DNA from: CALGLS01 sp047626155
Lineage (GTDB): Bacteria; Bacteroidota; Bacteroidia; Chitinophagales; Saprospiraceae
Assembly: GCA_047626155.1 (NCBI GenBank)
Contig: JBLHRR010000149.1
Location: 1 to 14,537 of the forward strand
Direction of reading: 5' to 3'
Length of the DNA: 14,537 bases
Shown here: piece by piece, positions 14,351-14,537 of the stretch
How the letters are laid out: each line of letters begins with the position of its first letter
How positions within the stretch are numbered: the first letter of the stretch is position 1
The notes under the pieces: generated by a model
The model's database searches: none
What the model saw: only the letters and a program-made list of their open reading frames with translations
What the model was told of the DNA's origin: nothing
Made by a program: the position numbers and the translations under genes

Positions 14351-14537
14351 ATGAAAAACATTTCAATTGTCATAGCAGATGGGCAGTACCTGATCAGAGC
14401 GGGCTTAAGGTCGATGCTTGGCGCAACGAATGGTTTTCATATAGTTGGTGATGCCACCAATGAACAGGAGTTGGTTAATGTACTTTCGCACAAAGCAGCC
14501 GACGTAGTCATCCTCGATTACAATCAGCCCAATAAAT
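14351..14537 (+). CDS. Response regulator, NarL/LuxR-like receiver domain (3' end beyond window)
   Basis: The first 62 codons of a response regulator. MKNISIVIADGQYLIRAGLRSML has the beta1-alpha1 pattern of NarL-family receivers (usually ADDH.L.R.GL). The phosphoacceptor is Asp56 in VVILDYNQP. Asp10 is present, but the second acidic residue of the usual pair is Gly11; this variation (D-G/S-Q) probably occurs in other Bacteroidota regulators and need not abolish phosphorylation. A C-terminal LuxR-type DNA-binding domain is expected beyond the window but is not seen. A near-consensus promoter lies just upstream. Confidence 0.85.
   Translation, partial: MKNISIVIADGQYLIRAGLRSMLGATNGFHIVGDATNEQELVNVLSHKAADVVILDYNQPNK

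Overview
The window looks like chromosomal DNA from a member of the Bacteroidota, most likely the Saprospiria (Lewinella/Haliscomenobacter-like). The evidence is a type IX secretion (T9SS) C-terminal sorting domain, SxC-type lipoproteins, promoters of the Bacteroidota type (TTTG, about 19 nt, TAnnTTTG/TTCG), the Bacteroidota form of PurM, an Asp-box beta-propeller protein and a TlpA-like secreted thioredoxin. The lineage below phylum is inference. I see no rRNA, tRNA, CRISPR array, transposase or prophage gene.

Layout. 1-469 is AT-rich and gene-free, beginning with one copy of a GC-rich dispersed repeat. 470-1295 is a broken T9SS cargo gene with an ATT where the start codon should be and a frameshift before its sorting domain. 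1617-2579 is a UDP-glucuronate 4-epimerase-type enzyme, and 2763-3566 is a Wza-like polysaccharide export lipoprotein. These two suggest surface polysaccharide synthesis and export, but no tyrosine kinase, flippase or glycosyltransferase is present. A bidirectional terminator separates the export gene from a convergent small lipoprotein (3652-4182, minus). After a 541-bp gap comes a 1069-residue secreted Asp-box propeller protein (4724-7933) with a very lysine-rich linker, then a small lipocalin-like lipoprotein (8135-8485).

The convergent gap 8486-8707 holds a strong terminator-like hairpin and three copies of an 11-12-nt arm that can fold in two exclusive ways. The minus strand then carries an aldose 1-epimerase-like protein (8708-9652), a second copy of the GC-rich repeat, a 992-residue secreted thioredoxin-fold protein with an internally duplicated N-terminal module (9743-12721), and purM (12809-13984). 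purM is divergent from a response regulator that starts at 14351 and runs off the window. The 366-bp region between them holds two back-to-back promoters of near-consensus form. It also holds two large nested hairpins that would lie in a purM leader of about 255 nt.

Most genes are standing alone rather than in tight operons. The most unusual items are the structured purM leader, the switching hairpins at 8503-8647, the duplicated-module thioredoxin protein, the tandem palindromes before the export gene, and the decayed T9SS cargo gene. I do not see a defence system or a new multi-gene system in this window.
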